Of a stretch of 64,000 nucleotides of DNA, positions 11,380 through 23,687 are shown piece by piece. This stretch comes from Aurelia coerulea (taxonomy: Eukaryota > Cnidaria > Scyphozoa > Semaeostomeae > Ulmaridae). Where the stretch lies: assembly GCA_039566865.1 (NCBI GenBank), contig CM076947.1, positions 21,577,501-21,641,500 of the forward strand, read 5' to 3'. Position 1 is the first letter of the stretch; every line of letters begins with the position of its first letter. The notes below the pieces were generated by a model, which was not told the DNA's origin, made no database searches, and saw only the letters and a list, made by a program, of their open reading frames with translations. The translations under genes and the position numbers were made by a program.

Positions 11380-13546
11380 AGAATTCGGTTGCTTTTTTGG
11401 AACATCCGGTATACGTCCGGGCATCTGGTATTCATCCGGTATAGATCACGTTCTGAAAACTGATTTCCTTAATGTAAGTTAATACTTTGCATCGAGCAAT
11501 GTGCCAAAAGTCTACTATACTTGCAGGAAATCTTACTGAAAGAAACTATTTTGTATATATTACTATGCATTTAACATCTCGTTGTTATATGTGTACTTGT
11601 GCAGCGTATGTAGCTAGAGAATATAGTATATGTAAGCATACAACAGATTTGAGGGTTTGTGAATTTTTAGTCATTTTTAACCATGGGGTTAGCTTGTATC
11701 TGGTCTTTGTAGTATTTCATAAATTCGTTGATCTCAAATGCACTAGACTTTGAAGGTTTGAAAATCTTGTACGTTCAGATGTCCCCTACGTTTGTTGCCT
11801 GTAAATCTGCCAGTCCGTGTTCCAGTAGACTTGCCCCAACTCTGTTTCGTCAACTGTAATAATCCGAACATCCGAAACATCCTTCAAAAGGGTATCAAAA
11901 TATCGTTCGATACAGATTATTCTTTAGAATAGCTAAGGTCTATTCTCTTGTTACTACAGCAAGGTAATTTTAGTTGTAAATGTTGAACAAGAAGGTAATA
12001 GATTTTATCGTGGCTAGCGCGAATTTATGTAAATCAATAAGAAGTAATATTCAAATCAAGCCTCGGTAGTTAACTCGTTAACTTGAAGATACCTTGTTTG
12101 TTGATATTGGTACACTGAGAGTTGACATATTTAGCTCGAAAGTTCAATAGTTCAGAAGTTCAGATTTACCTCAACCTCAAAACCTGAGCTTTTGGTTTTT
12201 GAGTGATCTGCGAACGCGCTTTGGAGGGGAATCTACTCTTATTTAGAATCCTGGTTTCGAAAACTCTCAAATAACTTAGCATCACAAAGTCTCGTATAAG
12301 ATTTTCGAACCTTCAATGCTGATTGTAGTTGACGTGAATGTACGAAATTGATTGTATTTTTGATGGGCTAGGTTTGGTTGTTTCACAGTGGAATATTTTC
12401 TGCAGATGTATATTTTGTGATTTAACAATTGCTGTTTGTAGTATTCCTAGCATTCCGGAATATTTGTTATGATAACTAGCAGAATTCTCTTGCATTTTTC
12501 TTTGCAACACCGAGCAAATTCTTCTTGGCTAAAGGTAGCTCACCATACTCATTTTAAAGCATACAGTGCGGATCTTTGGTTAAAATTATACCAGGAATAT
12601 CAAATTTTGAATATCTGATAGCAGTGGAATAACAAAACGCTATCATGCTGTCATACAGGAGCCCATAAGCTAAACCAGAATCTGGTTTCGTTTTGAAATC
12701 TCCTTGCGAATATCTCAGCAATAATACCTATCCAAAAAGGCACAGCCCATCCCATCACGGAGATACACGTTACTTCCGTCAAATTACGTTCAAATTGCCT
12801 AACTTGCATTTAATAATGTTGAAAGATTGGGGAAAGATTGGTAGTGCTAGGTCAATATAGATACGTTTTTCTTGGGCTCAATGAGTAATTTGCAATTTTC
12901 ACCATCAAGGTTTGATCACGAATCTTCTGGCAGCCAATGAACAAAGTTCGGCTTGCAGCTTGTCAAAAATCAAATGAAGTATGAAAGATTCTGAAAAACA
13001 ATACCTCGGACGCCTTAAATCAAGATACTTATACTCCTTATAGTTTAAACTTACACTTGTTTCTATTTTTTTATTTCGGATAAAATTAGCTTTACAGCCG
13101 CTGCGAATGCGCAGCGCCAAGATGCCATGAAAACGAGGGTTCAATCTTTTTGGTGAAGAAAGAAAAAGGCAAAGACTTGCAGAATTTGAAGAAACTTGAA
13201 TGAAATTTATAGCAATTTCGATGCCTTCCAAGCACATGAAGCAGCCATATATCAGTCAATACCCCTTAGAAGAAGATGAAGCCAGATATTACAACTGTCC
13301 TGTATCTGGAGCAAGTCAATGGCTGCTTTACAAATCATGTCCTGTCTGGAAGCTACACCCTCCCCAGGAGGGAGGACGTTGATACGCCAAACAAATGTCA
13401 TGCTCGTTGTTTTCATAGGACGTATGGATGTATTGTTCATTTTACTCAAAAACAACGCCCAATCCGATTGTTTTCCAATGAAAATATCCTTCATCCGCTG
13501 CGTAGTTTGGGCGTATTACTGGCTGTTTGGTGAATCTGTTTGAAGG
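11380..13546. other. Intergenic stretch upstream of the ankyrin gene
   Basis: No protein-coding segment was recognised. A half-copy of the short MITE at 5283-5468 sits near 11885-11945 (AGAATAGCTAAGGTCTATTC). The last 350 bp hold overlapping short frames on both strands that match no family known to me; they probably belong to the promoter and 5' UTR of the next gene. An in-frame TGA at 13541-13543 precedes that gene's ATG. Confidence 0.5.
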
Positions 13547-16500
13547 ATGGCAGAAGAAGAACTTCGAAGGGCTGCCAGAGATGGAGATGTCGAAACAGTG
13601 AGAAAACTAATATTGGCTGGAACGAAACAGACAGCGAATGAGGTAACAATATCGCGAAAATCAGGAGTTTTGTTATCATCCGTGATTTATTTCAACTGTG
13701 TGGTAATCCCTCTTCTCAGTCTTGAGAATTGGGCTTCAATTTCCGTATGAGTTCTATCTAAATGTTGACTAAAACTACCAAGTGAAGTTCATGAAGCACC
13801 TCTCAGTTCAGTTTAAAATTCAGCTTTGAAAATAACAAATATGAAAATATCTAGATTTGCCACAAAAATTCTTGGAATTTTGATATGGTATGAGCCTGTA
13901 TGGAAAGTGTGGCACTTGCACACCCAAGAACAACATCAGGGTATTCAAAACAGACTATAGATAGCAATAGATGACCCTTCTTGCACAAATGCACATGAGG
14001 TCTTGGCGAGAATTGCCCTTCTTTACTACTGGGCATAAATAATCAAACCCATGATGATGGTATCTTGTCATTCAAAGACTTCTTTGAATCAAGAGCCTCA
14101 TTCATTGCATCCAAAAAGTTTCTGAAAATTGTTTGCCTGAGATTTTGAAATGGTGATACTCATTGGAGAGGGGTACTCATTAGAGAGGGGTATTCACTCA
14201 AGAGAATACACTGCATATATTGCACAGTATTCCTAAAGAGAGATATTTACATTTTAGGCTGGCGAGACACCTCTTTTTCTGGCAACAACTTGCTATGTGA
14301 CAGAACCAAAGTACGTAGAAGTTGTTAGAGAACTACTCGATAATGGAGCTGAAGTCAATCATGCTAACAAGGTTGGTCATCATCATTTTATAATGCTCTT
14401 GTGTGTTTAAAAAAATTGAGTCATAAACATAATTAAGATTTCCTTGTTGATGAAATGGGCAAGAATTATTTTTTTTAGGGTATGAAATCATAAGGCCCCA
14501 TCCACACATATCTATAGATATTTTTGACAGTGCATCTTTTTCCTCCATTGTGGGTTTGTGTTGACAAGTGCTGTAGATTGCTTTTTCTGTCACCAAAAAT
14601 GAAGCTTCTTTTAACATTCAACAACAAAATGGCATTTTCAAATGCATTAACTCTGCAGTGTGTTTTTGAAAGGCTTTGTTTCAGGTGACTAAATGTTGCC
14701 ATCTACATGTGTAGGCGAACACTGGCGGATTTAGGGGGAAGTAAGTGGGGCAACTGCCCCCCCCCCACCCTTCATGATGAAAACGCAGCTTGGCGCCCCT
14801 TTTTGGCGAGAAAAGCACCCCTCATCCTGACTCTTACGCACAATTTTTGAACTGTTTTGATTTGCATATGGAGGAAGCATATAAATCAAGGTGTTATTTA
14901 GCAGTAAATCGAAGAATTTCCTTTACAAAGAACCCAAAAATTTGTGCGCGCCTTCGGCGTGCTCACTTTCCATTATGTTTTTGGCGCCCTTTTTGCAAGT
15001 TGCCCTCCTTTCAGCTTCGGGCTGGATCCGCCCCTAGAGGTGAACCCAAATGGAAGGGGAAAAGATGTTGTGTTTTTGAAAATATCTGGATACCTGTGGA
15101 TGGGGCCTTAAAAACCAAGGTTAAACAGTGAATGCACCATTAACATACAACTGGTATAATTGGGGGAAATTGAAAAACTTTCAAGAAAACCATGCTGTAC
15201 AAATACTGTACATACTCTACAATGTGGTTTTGATTGAAAGTTTGTGCATAGCTTTTTTCTTGGTCACAATTTGGCATTAGCATTTGATGATGTCACAAAG
15301 TAGCAGGAAAATAAAAAACGCTGATCATTATTCTGAAAATATTTGATATTATCAATAATCCAGATTCTGGAATTTACAATTTGGTTGTACTGAAATAAGT
15401 AAAGCTCCTTTCAAGTCATGCACTTCCAAGAGAGATGTGATATCCAGCCTTGCCCCTGATGCATTCAGGCCCAGTTTGAAAAAAACTTTTCTCTTTTATT
15501 TTTCTAGGCTGGAGACACTGCCATTCACAATACAGCATCTCTGGGGAATTTTGAAACAACAGAAATTCTCATTGAATATGATGCAGATTTAGAGTTGGAA
15601 GGAGAAGTATGTTTCATGCCTTTATACTTTGATGTAAAAAGTTGCTAACTTCCAGAAATTTCTTTTGAAAATTCCAGCACCCATTCCACAGTGGGTTAGA
15701 GGCAGACATTCGAAAATTTTGAAATTCTCTAAATCACTGGTTGTTATGCAGTTTTAGAAAGCTGAATAATTGGGCTTTCGTGTGCTTTTTAAAGTTTTTA
15801 TTTATCTTGTGTTATCACAGAGTTATAGATTTTTGAATCTGAGTAAATTGGACAAAATCTTTGAAAATGTTACACCCAGCATTCTAGTGGCAAAGAATGT
15901 GGATAAATGTTTTTCGGCTAGGAAAATGGCTTGCAGATTGTTTGATTGATATTACCAGAACGTAAATAGTCACTATTTGTTGAAAAGCAAGATGAAAATG
16001 TTTTATCAAGTCCACTTTTACCACAGCAACAATTTTCTTCAGACACTTTGTCAGATTTGTCATCTCATTCATAGGGCAAAATTTGACTTCAATTGAGAAT
16101 ATCTCCAAAAGTACGAGGAGAAACATCAACACCAATACATTTTCTGAGAGAGAAGCTCATGATAAGTTTATTTTTGAAGCTTTCATTTTGTTTCACCTCG
16201 GAAAATTCAAATAAACAGGGGGAAAGGCCTTTTTTGGGACATTTTGGGTGTCCCAAGAAAAGATATTGAGACAGGACCCATTTTTTCAGAATGATACAAA
16301 ATGTCATAATTAAGAAGCATCCACTAGGTAATATTGTGGTAATTTTATGTGCATAAGAACGTTTTACATAGCTTAGGCTTATATTGAAATGCAACAGAAA
16401 CGAGATTTTTGGTTAGAATTCCTAAAACTGAAATATAGGTCCCTGTCCCCTAAATGTGCAGAAATATTCAACTTTATTCATTGTTCCAACAGAATTTGTT

Positions 16501-19500
16501 GAAAAGAGCCATCAGTCACCATTGCTAATTCTCTTGAGACCAAGGAGCATCAAGGGATTTTTAGCTTGGAGTCTAAAATTAGAATATCGGGCCCCAGCCC
16601 CCCAAAATATGAAAATATTAAATTTTTTGTGAACCATTTGATTTATCCTTCTTATACGTTGAAAATGAGTTACCAACTGCTCCTGTAACAGTTATTTCCC
16701 TGCAGATATCCACGAATGTCTGCAAAACCACCATTTTGGCCCACTGTGCATTCCACTTGCTGTCCATGACTGAGATTAGACTGGCATAAGAATTTGTTGA
16801 AAACTCGCATTTTAAAAGGTTTGCTCTGAAAGAAGTATGTCTTATCAAAGGGGCATAGCGTTGGAGTTGAATGGAACCATATGTATTTCAATATATGTTA
16901 TTGCTTATTTAATTTCAGTCCTGAAAAGCCTGTGCTCATTCTTTTTTAATAAGATGTTGCACATTTTCATTTATTTACAACACACCAATTTACGAAAAAG
17001 CAGAATCAATAAACTGTGAATCACAAATATATAAATTTGTAAATGTCACCCATAGAGTTCAATGCTACAGTATAGATATTTATAGAATAAGACTGCGTTC
17101 ACGCGATGCCGGCACTTTTGAAAACGGTGAAAAATGTGACAGTAGCAAAATTTGAGCTAGCGTTTACAGGATACTGGCAAAATTTAAAAAAGCCAGAAAT
17201 TGTGATGGCAATAAACTCTTTGCAAGCTCCATGAGAACGAAGCTGGATTTTCGTGCCAGAGCCAATCAGCCTCGTTTCGAAAGCGTTGAAAAATGTTCCA
17301 TTTTCAAAATCTACCGTTTTCAAAATCTGCTGGCAAAAAAATTTGTGTCAACGGGAGGCCTGTCTGTCACATTTTCCACCGTTTTCAAAATGTGCCGGCA
17401 TCGTGTGAACGCAGTCTAAGAAATCAATAATCTAAGATATATATACTGTATATTTTAATAAGAGCATTATTACATATAAAATTTACATTCTACTATACTT
17501 TGTAATTACTAAATGGCTATACGATACCACCAGGGACATACGCCATAGGGAGCAAAATACAATGACCACCCCTGTTGGGAATCTGATGAATGGTTAGAGC
17601 TACGAGCTTTCAAAAGTCTGAATATGTTATGTCTCATCATCACATCAGAAAATCAAAGTCTCACCATTTGAGTCAGAAAAAGGAAATGGGAATATAACGC
17701 TTTTACAGTGCATTCAAGATTGTATAAATGGTAGGACATCCTTTTGAACACCAGGTTTAATTTGTTTTACGTATATAACATGGGAATTTATCTTCCGTTT
17801 AGGCAAAGATGGTTCCTTTAGGCCTGGCAGCAATGAAAAAGCATCACGCTATTGTAACGTTGATCGTGAACGATTTGCTTGAAAGCGACAAAGTTACTGA
17901 GAAGCAGCTAAAGGTGGGTACCATTTTTGTATGCATTGGGCTTTGGCAAACTCTGTGAGGCATTTTGTTGGGTAGATTCATTCCCGGGGGGGGGGGCACT
18001 TCACTATAAATTTATACAGGGGTGTGCGCCGCCAGGATTTCTGTTATGACCCAATCCCAGAATTTTGGTCAGATGTTGATACCCAATCCCAGAGTTTTGG
18101 TCAGATATTGATACCCAATCCCAGAATTTGCAGCAGTAGCAAAGAACAATTCAACGTTAAATAGCATTTAATTTCAATTCAATTTCATTCAATTTCAACG
18201 GATTTGCTCTCAGTTATGGTCACAAGCAGAACAAATTTGTTCTGAATCAATGGGGGACACTCAACACCCATTACCAGAATTTTTAGTACAACAGTTAACC
18301 CCAATCCCAGAAAGTTCCAAGTGAAAGTATATCCCAATCACAGAAAATTTCCAGTAAAAGTATACCCCATTCCCAGAATTTTCAGGCCAAAAACTACCCA
18401 AAACTGGCGCACATCCCTGTCTGACCCGATAGTGAAGTACCCCCCCCCCCGGGATTCATTCCTTGTCCAGGGACAGGGCTTGCTTTATTTTTACCAGGGA
18501 AATCACCGGGATAGAAGGTAGTTGGGATCACTTAGACGGGGGTGATGTATTTTTCACTCTTCAGAATAGTCGATAAACAATATTGGATGAGCCAGAAAAA
18601 ATTTCCCACTTTCGAAAATTCATAGCACCAAGAGTAATCAACGAGTTTATTTGGCTCAAATCCTGGTTAGAAGCTGAAAGACTAAAATATTTTTGTGACT
18701 TTTCCAGCACTTTATGAGCATTGAAAATATGCCGAGTGAGCCAATAAAAAGGCCCGGCGTTTGAAAATTGCTACTCCCTGAATATCAAAGCAATGATATT
18801 GAAAATTGTCTTCTTTTATTCCCGACATGACCAATGCGACTCCGTAATTTGCCCGGGTTTAATCGGCCATTCTTTCCCGTCGATATGAGAGATTTTCTGC
18901 AGAAAGCCCCTTTCGAGAACCTGCAAAAACAATGGAAAATGACAAGCAACATTTCCCTTTGTCTTTCTTCCTAATGCATTTTGTCCTTTTGGGAGAATGG
19001 AATCTCCCCATGAATAAGTAGAGGGTAGAGTGTTTAACTCCCCCAAGAGGATAGTACGTGCTAAAGCATGCCCAAGTCATTGCTGTCAAGTACTGTAAAT
19101 ATATTAGGGAAATTGCTATTTTAGCACGTTTTTAAGGTTTCTCGAAGGGAATTTTTTCAGAAAATCCGTTGTAAAATCTGAACGGAATGACCGATCTCAG
19201 CCAGGAAAAATTATAGAAATAATTGAACATGTCAGCTATTAAATCTGATATTGCAAAATATCATTGCTTAAATATTCTGGGTGCAGTAGCCTTTCAAACG
19301 CCAGGCTTTTTTTTACTCACCCGGGAGGTAAATTCAACTTTACGAAAATTTCTTGGTTGCAAAATGCCAAAAAGGGCTAATGCGCTTAATCAAATGCCAA
19401 CGAATTTCGTCAAATGGAATAATTCGAAAGAGCATTTTTCAACTTTCAATCAGGAGTTAAAAGAAATACTTTTCAAACAAGCGGAATTCGATTCATTTAA

Positions 19501-21383
19501 AGGGGCAGTTAGACGTGACGCTGCGCGGGACATTTTCATTGTATCTTTGTGAAAAGTGCTTAGGCTTAGCATCGACTCGCCAATTGAGATTTTGAATGGG
19601 ATTATCGCATATTTCAATTCATCTCCATCGACGTTGCTCTTGACAATCTCGCGAATTTAATTGACAGATATTGTTCGTCTATGTCGATTTCATGTATTTG
19701 CAAAGTTATTTTGTTTATCACAAATTCCTGAAAGTCGTAAACAGCGATCTTGCTGAAGCAACTTTGAAGCTGCGAAGAGATAATCTACAAGTCGACGTTG
19801 GCAAGAAACTTACCAAAGAATATGGTTTTTGAGTCAGATTTATGATGCTTGGTGAAACCGAAAGGTGAATAGAACCTTCTCAAACACTACTGGATTCATT
19901 GCTCAATTAATTTCGTCAGAATTACAGCGAACAAAGAGGTACAGTAAACATGTTTTGGTATTTAGGCCTATACGAATTGGATTGTGCCACGCAGAATCTG
20001 TTACCCGCGTTTTGCGTCTGACTGCCCCTTTAAATCCATCAAGTCCTGCTGGTGCTATAAATTTTCAAAGGTGGGAACTTTTTCTGGATCACACGATTGT
20101 TTTACCGAAACCTCGATAAGGTAAACAGAAGCGTTAAATTTGATTGATCTGCATACAGTACATGTGGTGCCAAATTTTTAATCATTTCATAACTAGCCAG
20201 TTCCAATAGTGTCCTTTGGTAGGGATGTTCCATTGCAAAAAAGATGAAGCGCAAAATCAATGGGCTGCACGAGAGGGCCTTGCGAATTGCGTATAAAGAC
20301 TATACTTCCAGCTTTGTAACTTTATTATTAGAAAAAGGTAGGTCTGTAACAATACGTTACATCAGAAAGCTAATGACTGAATCGTTCAAAGCTACTAATA
20401 ATTCAAATCCCCGTTTTATGGACGAAATTTTCCTGCAAAAATACCAATGCATTCTTACTTCCTGTGGTACATACAGTAATCATTGTACTGAAACAATTCG
20501 ATACAGAGGGCAGTGTATTTGGCACTTTCTTTCAAGCTGATCGCAGATAATTCTCTTGGCAAGTAATTTGAGACAGACCATAGTAGTTTTAGCTCCATGT
20601 CTAAATGGCCTCAGGGTAGTCAAAGTCTTTTGCTCCTCGGGGTATCGTTCCGGTAGTATTGTATAGTAATTTGTAGGTAGTGTACGTAATGCATAGCCTA
20701 ATGTTTTAGTGGATATAGAAAAAAGGAAAATAAGGATTCAAAGTCTGTGCAACAACTTGAAAATAGAATAAAACATCGGAACAATGAAGGCTGCGACTGC
20801 AAACTTTGCAGGCAGTACATTCCTCAACTCGGCTTTCTATAATTGTACACATTTTTAATATGAACTTCGTAATTTGATATAAACTTTGTAATCTTATTGA
20901 CTTGTTTTACTTGTATATGTGTATTTGCGTATTTAATTTGTTGGCTTGAATTAGCTATGTCAGTTGCCAACTTTAAACAATTTAAAGAAAAATTAGTTTT
21001 GATATCCATGTTTTTCTCGAAGGTTATGAAGCAGAACATGACGAATTTATTTTTCTTTCCAGTGGATGTTCGCAGCTACTGATGCCAACCAACAACTAAC
21101 AGTTTATCGAGCGCTGTCTTCGATCATCAAAATCAAGAAAATCATCCCAAAACTGGTAGAATTTAACCTCATTGGGGCTATATGCCAAGGTTTCAAGTCA
21201 TTTGATAAGAAAGGTGTTACACATGCTTTGAAACTTTTAACTGAAGTTCTAGAGACGCCAGAGGGATTGAAAGCAGCGAAAGACAAGAAAATTGATGCTC
21301 TCATTTCGGAAGTTATTGGGAAAAATGAAGGTGATGCTGTGTTAAAGCACTTAGGTGATCAGGTCCTGGGACAAATCAAATAG
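13547..21383 (+). CDS. Ankyrin-repeat protein with novel helical C-terminal half
   Basis: Exons are 13547-13642, 14258-14371, 15508-15606, 17803-17913 and 21063-21383. All introns are GT-AG in phase 0, and the product is 246 residues. The start is firm: an in-frame TGA lies one codon upstream of ATG. Residues 1-140 hold about four ankyrin repeats: LRRAARDGDVETVRKLILAG, then AGETPLFLATTC with VVRELLDNGAEVNHANK, then AGDTAIHNTASLGNFETTE, then a degenerate repeat with PLGLAAMKKHHAIV. Exon borders match repeat borders (exons 2 and 3 each start with Ala-Gly-Glu/Asp-Thr). Residues 141-246 form an acidic/basic helical region (LSSIIKIKKIIPKLVEFNLI, ALKLLTEVLETPEGLKAAKD) that looks armadillo- or HEAT-like. 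I could not name this family. There is no signal peptide or membrane segment, so a cytosolic scaffold is likely but is an inference. Confidence 0.9.
14492..15111. mobile_element. GGCCCCATCCACA-ended element with a nested insertion
   Basis: The left end AAGGCCCCATCCACACATATC and the right end GATACCTGTGGATGGGGCCTT are inverses. TAA precedes and TTA follows, so a TWA-type duplication is possible but not perfect. The centre, about 14721-15040, begins CTGGCGGATTTAGGGG and ends GGCTGGATCCGCCCCTAG, which looks like a second, nested element. The + frame at 14790-15131 crosses both and is not a gene. Confidence 0.6.
17091..17416. mobile_element. PIF/Harbinger-like MITE in ankyrin-gene intron 3
   Basis: The ends GACTGCGTTCACGCGATGCC and GGCATCGTGTGAACGCAGTC are near-perfect inverses, extending about 38 bp to CCGTTTTCAAAA. 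TAA flanks both sides. The 326-bp element has the same architecture as the MITE at 1269-1584 but a different sequence. Confidence 0.8.
17985..18452. mobile_element. G-tract-ended element with 10-bp target duplication
   Basis: Begins CGGGGGGGGGGCACTTCACTA and ends with the inverse TAGTGAAGTACCCCC and a long C run. A second inverted pair, ACAGGGGTGTGCGCC and GGCGCACATCCCTGT, follows inside. GATTCATTCC is present intact on both flanks (17975-17984 and 18453-18462). The interior has short tandem units around CCCAATCCCAGAATTTTGGT. The same family occurs at 59912-60203. Confidence 0.75.
18585..20092. mobile_element. Foldback family R2 interrupted by an R1 element
   Basis: The left part (GAGCCAGAAAAAATTTCCCAC, CTGGTTAGAAGCTGAAAGAC, TATGAGCATTGAAAATA) breaks off at the R1 insertion. 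It resumes at about 19326 with GGTAAATTCAACTTTACGAA. An intact reference is the R2 copy at 21449-22074, where TATGAGCATTGGAAATA runs directly into GGTAAATTCGCCTTTACGAA. The right end is GGTGGGAACTTTTTCTGGATC, roughly the inverse of the left end. The frame 19223-19552 is repeat sequence. Confidence 0.65.
18733..19323. mobile_element. Full-length R1 foldback element
   Basis: The left end GAGTGAGCCAATAAAAAGGC and the right end CTTTTTTTTACTCACCCGG are inverses, continuing inward as CCCGGCGTTTGAAAATTGC against CCTTTCAAACGCCAGG and ATATCAAAGCAATGATATTG against AATATCATTGC. The middle carries TTTTCTGCAGAAAGCCCCTTTCGAG, the landmark seen in partial copies elsewhere. It is inserted in R2 and is therefore younger than that copy. 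Confidence 0.7.
20244..20540 (+). pseudogene. LINE protein C-terminal fragment (CR1/L2-like)
   Basis: The frame reads KINGLHERALRIAYKDYTSS, then VTIRYIRKLMTESFKATN and MDEIFLQKY. This is the typical C-terminal region of CR1/L2-like non-LTR retrotransposon proteins (consensus I..LHERALR.VY.D). Reverse-transcriptase motifs are absent upstream, so it is a dead 5'-truncated copy. It lies in the last intron of the ankyrin gene, on the same strand. Confidence 0.8.
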
Positions 21384-21448
21384 CTGCATACGTTTACGTT
21401 TGTTTATGGGGGCTTGGTCATGAAATTGCAAACAAATCTGTGTTCTCC

Positions 21449-22074
21449 ACCAGATAACTAAAGGTCCCATTTTTGAAAATTCATAAGCACTATGTGTATT
21501 TGATGGAATGGAATGAATCGAATTTTGCTTGATAGACAAGAGGCTGTAGTAGTTTTGTAATTGTTCTCACTTTCTTATGAGCATTGGAAATATAGGTAAA
21601 TTCGCCTTTACGAACATTTACTTGTTGCAATATGTCTGAAAAAGGCCTAAAGCACTTAATCAAGTCATGAAAAAACCTCTCTTAGAGAAGAATAAAGGGA
21701 GTACAATTTATCACGGATGAGAGATCTGCATATTTATTGCCATGGGATTGAAAAACTTCAGTGTTTCTTTGAAAATAAGTTTTTTTGTAACTCCTGAGAG
21801 AGGTGAAATGCACTTATGAAGAGTTACATTTGTGTGAGGAGATTCCTTGCGATTTGATCAAGTGCTGTTAGGGCCGTTTTCAGGCTTTTCGTATCCAAGA
21901 AATTTTCGTAAAGTCAAAATTTACCTATATTTTCAGCGTTGATAGAAATGAGGGAAAAATCACGAAAATACTTCGTTTTTCAGCTTCTAACCAGAATTTT
22001 AATCATTCAAATTCGTCGAGTATGCTTGGTGCTCTGAATTTTTGAATGTGGGAAATTGCTTCTGGCTCACCCGG
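21449..22074. mobile_element. R2 foldback element in the ankyrin-gene 3' region
   Basis: Starts about 65 bp after the ankyrin stop codon with CCCATTTTTGAAAATTCATA and ends GTGGGAAATTGCTTCTGGCTC followed by ACCCGGTA. Left TATGAGCATTGGAAATATAG is mirrored near the right by CTATATTTTCAGCGTTGATA. It contains the first AATAAA downstream of the gene. Confidence 0.6.
21691..21696 (+). terminator. Candidate poly(A) signal of the ankyrin gene
   Basis: The first canonical AATAAA after the stop codon, about 310 bp downstream and inside an R2 repeat. Use is inferred only. Confidence 0.35.
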
Positions 22075-22079
22075 TATTG

Positions 22080-23280
22080 TTTTAGGCAATGCTCATTGTT
22101 TTGTGGATTTATTTTATTGGATGGGGTGAATCCACTCCGAAGTGACTTTTCGAAATCTGCATGTACCTCCGCAATCTTACAACTTAAGACTGTTTTATTT
22201 TTTTCTCTATGAAATTCAAGAATCAATCTTCAAAATTACAGTTCCATTTCGATAAAAATGTGGATCTTATGAGCGCCTAAAACCCCCATTTCCACAGAAG
22301 TTAGTGACCTAGCCCCTTTAAGTTGATTGGCAGCTCTAAAACAGATAATCATTGTCATGGCACTGGAAAGTTGAAAAACCTATTGATCTTGTTGTTTATT
22401 CTTTTGATTTTGGTTGGCGATTCCAAGGAAACCCGATCAACGAATTGGACATTTATTACTTAGTAAAAACCTAGGAGTAAGAACCTTACGCTCAGGATGA
22501 AAGTTTGACAATTATGTCCTTTAAACAGCAAAGTTACTCAGGCTAAGATTTGATGTAGGTTGTTACTTTTAGAACTGAGTTGAAGCCTTTAGGCTATTGC
22601 AAACTGTATCGAATTGAATATTATCCTCTGTCCGGGGAACAATGGAAAATTAAACCCTAAGAATCTAATCAAACTAGACCCACACGTTGAACTAAAACAT
22701 AAACAGTTTCTTTCGAGTTTAGAACAATGTCTGGTCCTTAGTAGACCATTTTGACATTTGGAATTGGTCTAGGGAGAGCACTATTTTTCTGGTGCATGGC
22801 CGACACAATTCTGGTAAATGGCTGCCTCAAGGCTTTCACGAACGATATCTTGAACTCTTTGGCAGCTTTTCAGATACATCTTGGGCAATACATTTCCTTA
22901 TTTTTCACCGTGAATTTGAAACCAATAGACTTGCAGAGTTCGATTTTGTCATGCGTAAAAGCCCTGTGGCAGCCTTTTACTAGAATTGAGTCCGCCATTT
23001 ACAAGGAAAATATTTCTCTCCCCAGACCCTTTTCTAGATGTTAAAATGGCCTATTCTAAGAACCTTCAAACGAAAACCGAACACCTTTTCTCATTCTATC
23101 CTAATTATATGTGAATCAACCCTTCATTCTGCTGATTTGAAAACTTAAAGGTTCTTATCGGCAGGTTTCTACCGTTGTTTGTGATTTTGAGCTTTTGGAA
23201 TGGACGACCCAAAACAACTTCACCAGCTAGATCATAAATTGTGTAAATGGCTCTCTGCAATCGCGGGCTGTTGATGAATA
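22080..23280. other. Intergenic stretch without recognisable gene
   Basis: Short frames only, none resembling a known protein. A weak inverted pair, TAGACCATTTTGACATTTGG near 22742 and AGATGTTAAAATGGCCTATT near 23036, suggests one more decayed TIR element. Confidence 0.4.
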
Positions 23281-23687
23281 CACGTTTTTTTCATAAGAGA
23301 CTGGTTCATAAGAAACTAGTACTACGATGACCAAAAATTTGAGAAACTCAAGAATGGTTAAGAAACTCTTAAAATTCAATTTATGTATGTCTCTTATATT
23401 CTATGTCTCTCTAACAAAGCTACCTTCAACTTTTTTTAACTTTTAACTGCAAAAATTGGTAATTTTTTGCCTGAATGTGCATGGCTTATTCGTGATGACA
23501 ATGTCAATGTAAAAGGGAAGCCCTTTGTTGAGAAGAAGCCTCAAATTTGAACTATATCGCAATTTTAGGCCCAAAAAATAAGAAACTAATTAAGAAACTT
23601 TTACTACTAAAACACCTCAATTTTCATGCGAAATTAAGAAACTTTCAGTACTAAGTGCTGATCCAAGTTTTTTATAAAAAAAACGTG
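23281..23687 (-). mobile_element. CACGT-TTTATAAGAAAC family MITE
   Basis: Ends CACGTTTTTTTCATAAGAGAC and TTTTTTATAAAAAAAACGTG between TA duplications. The interior is studded with AAGAAACT. It is the reverse-orientation relative of the copy at 60484-60901: GTACTAAGTGCTGATCCAAG here matches CTTGGATCAGCACTTAGTAC there. Confidence 0.8.

Noticed and set aside
19223..19552. 109-residue frame as a gene
   Set aside because: It crosses the R1/R2 repeat boundary and matches non-coding sequence of the other R2 copy.
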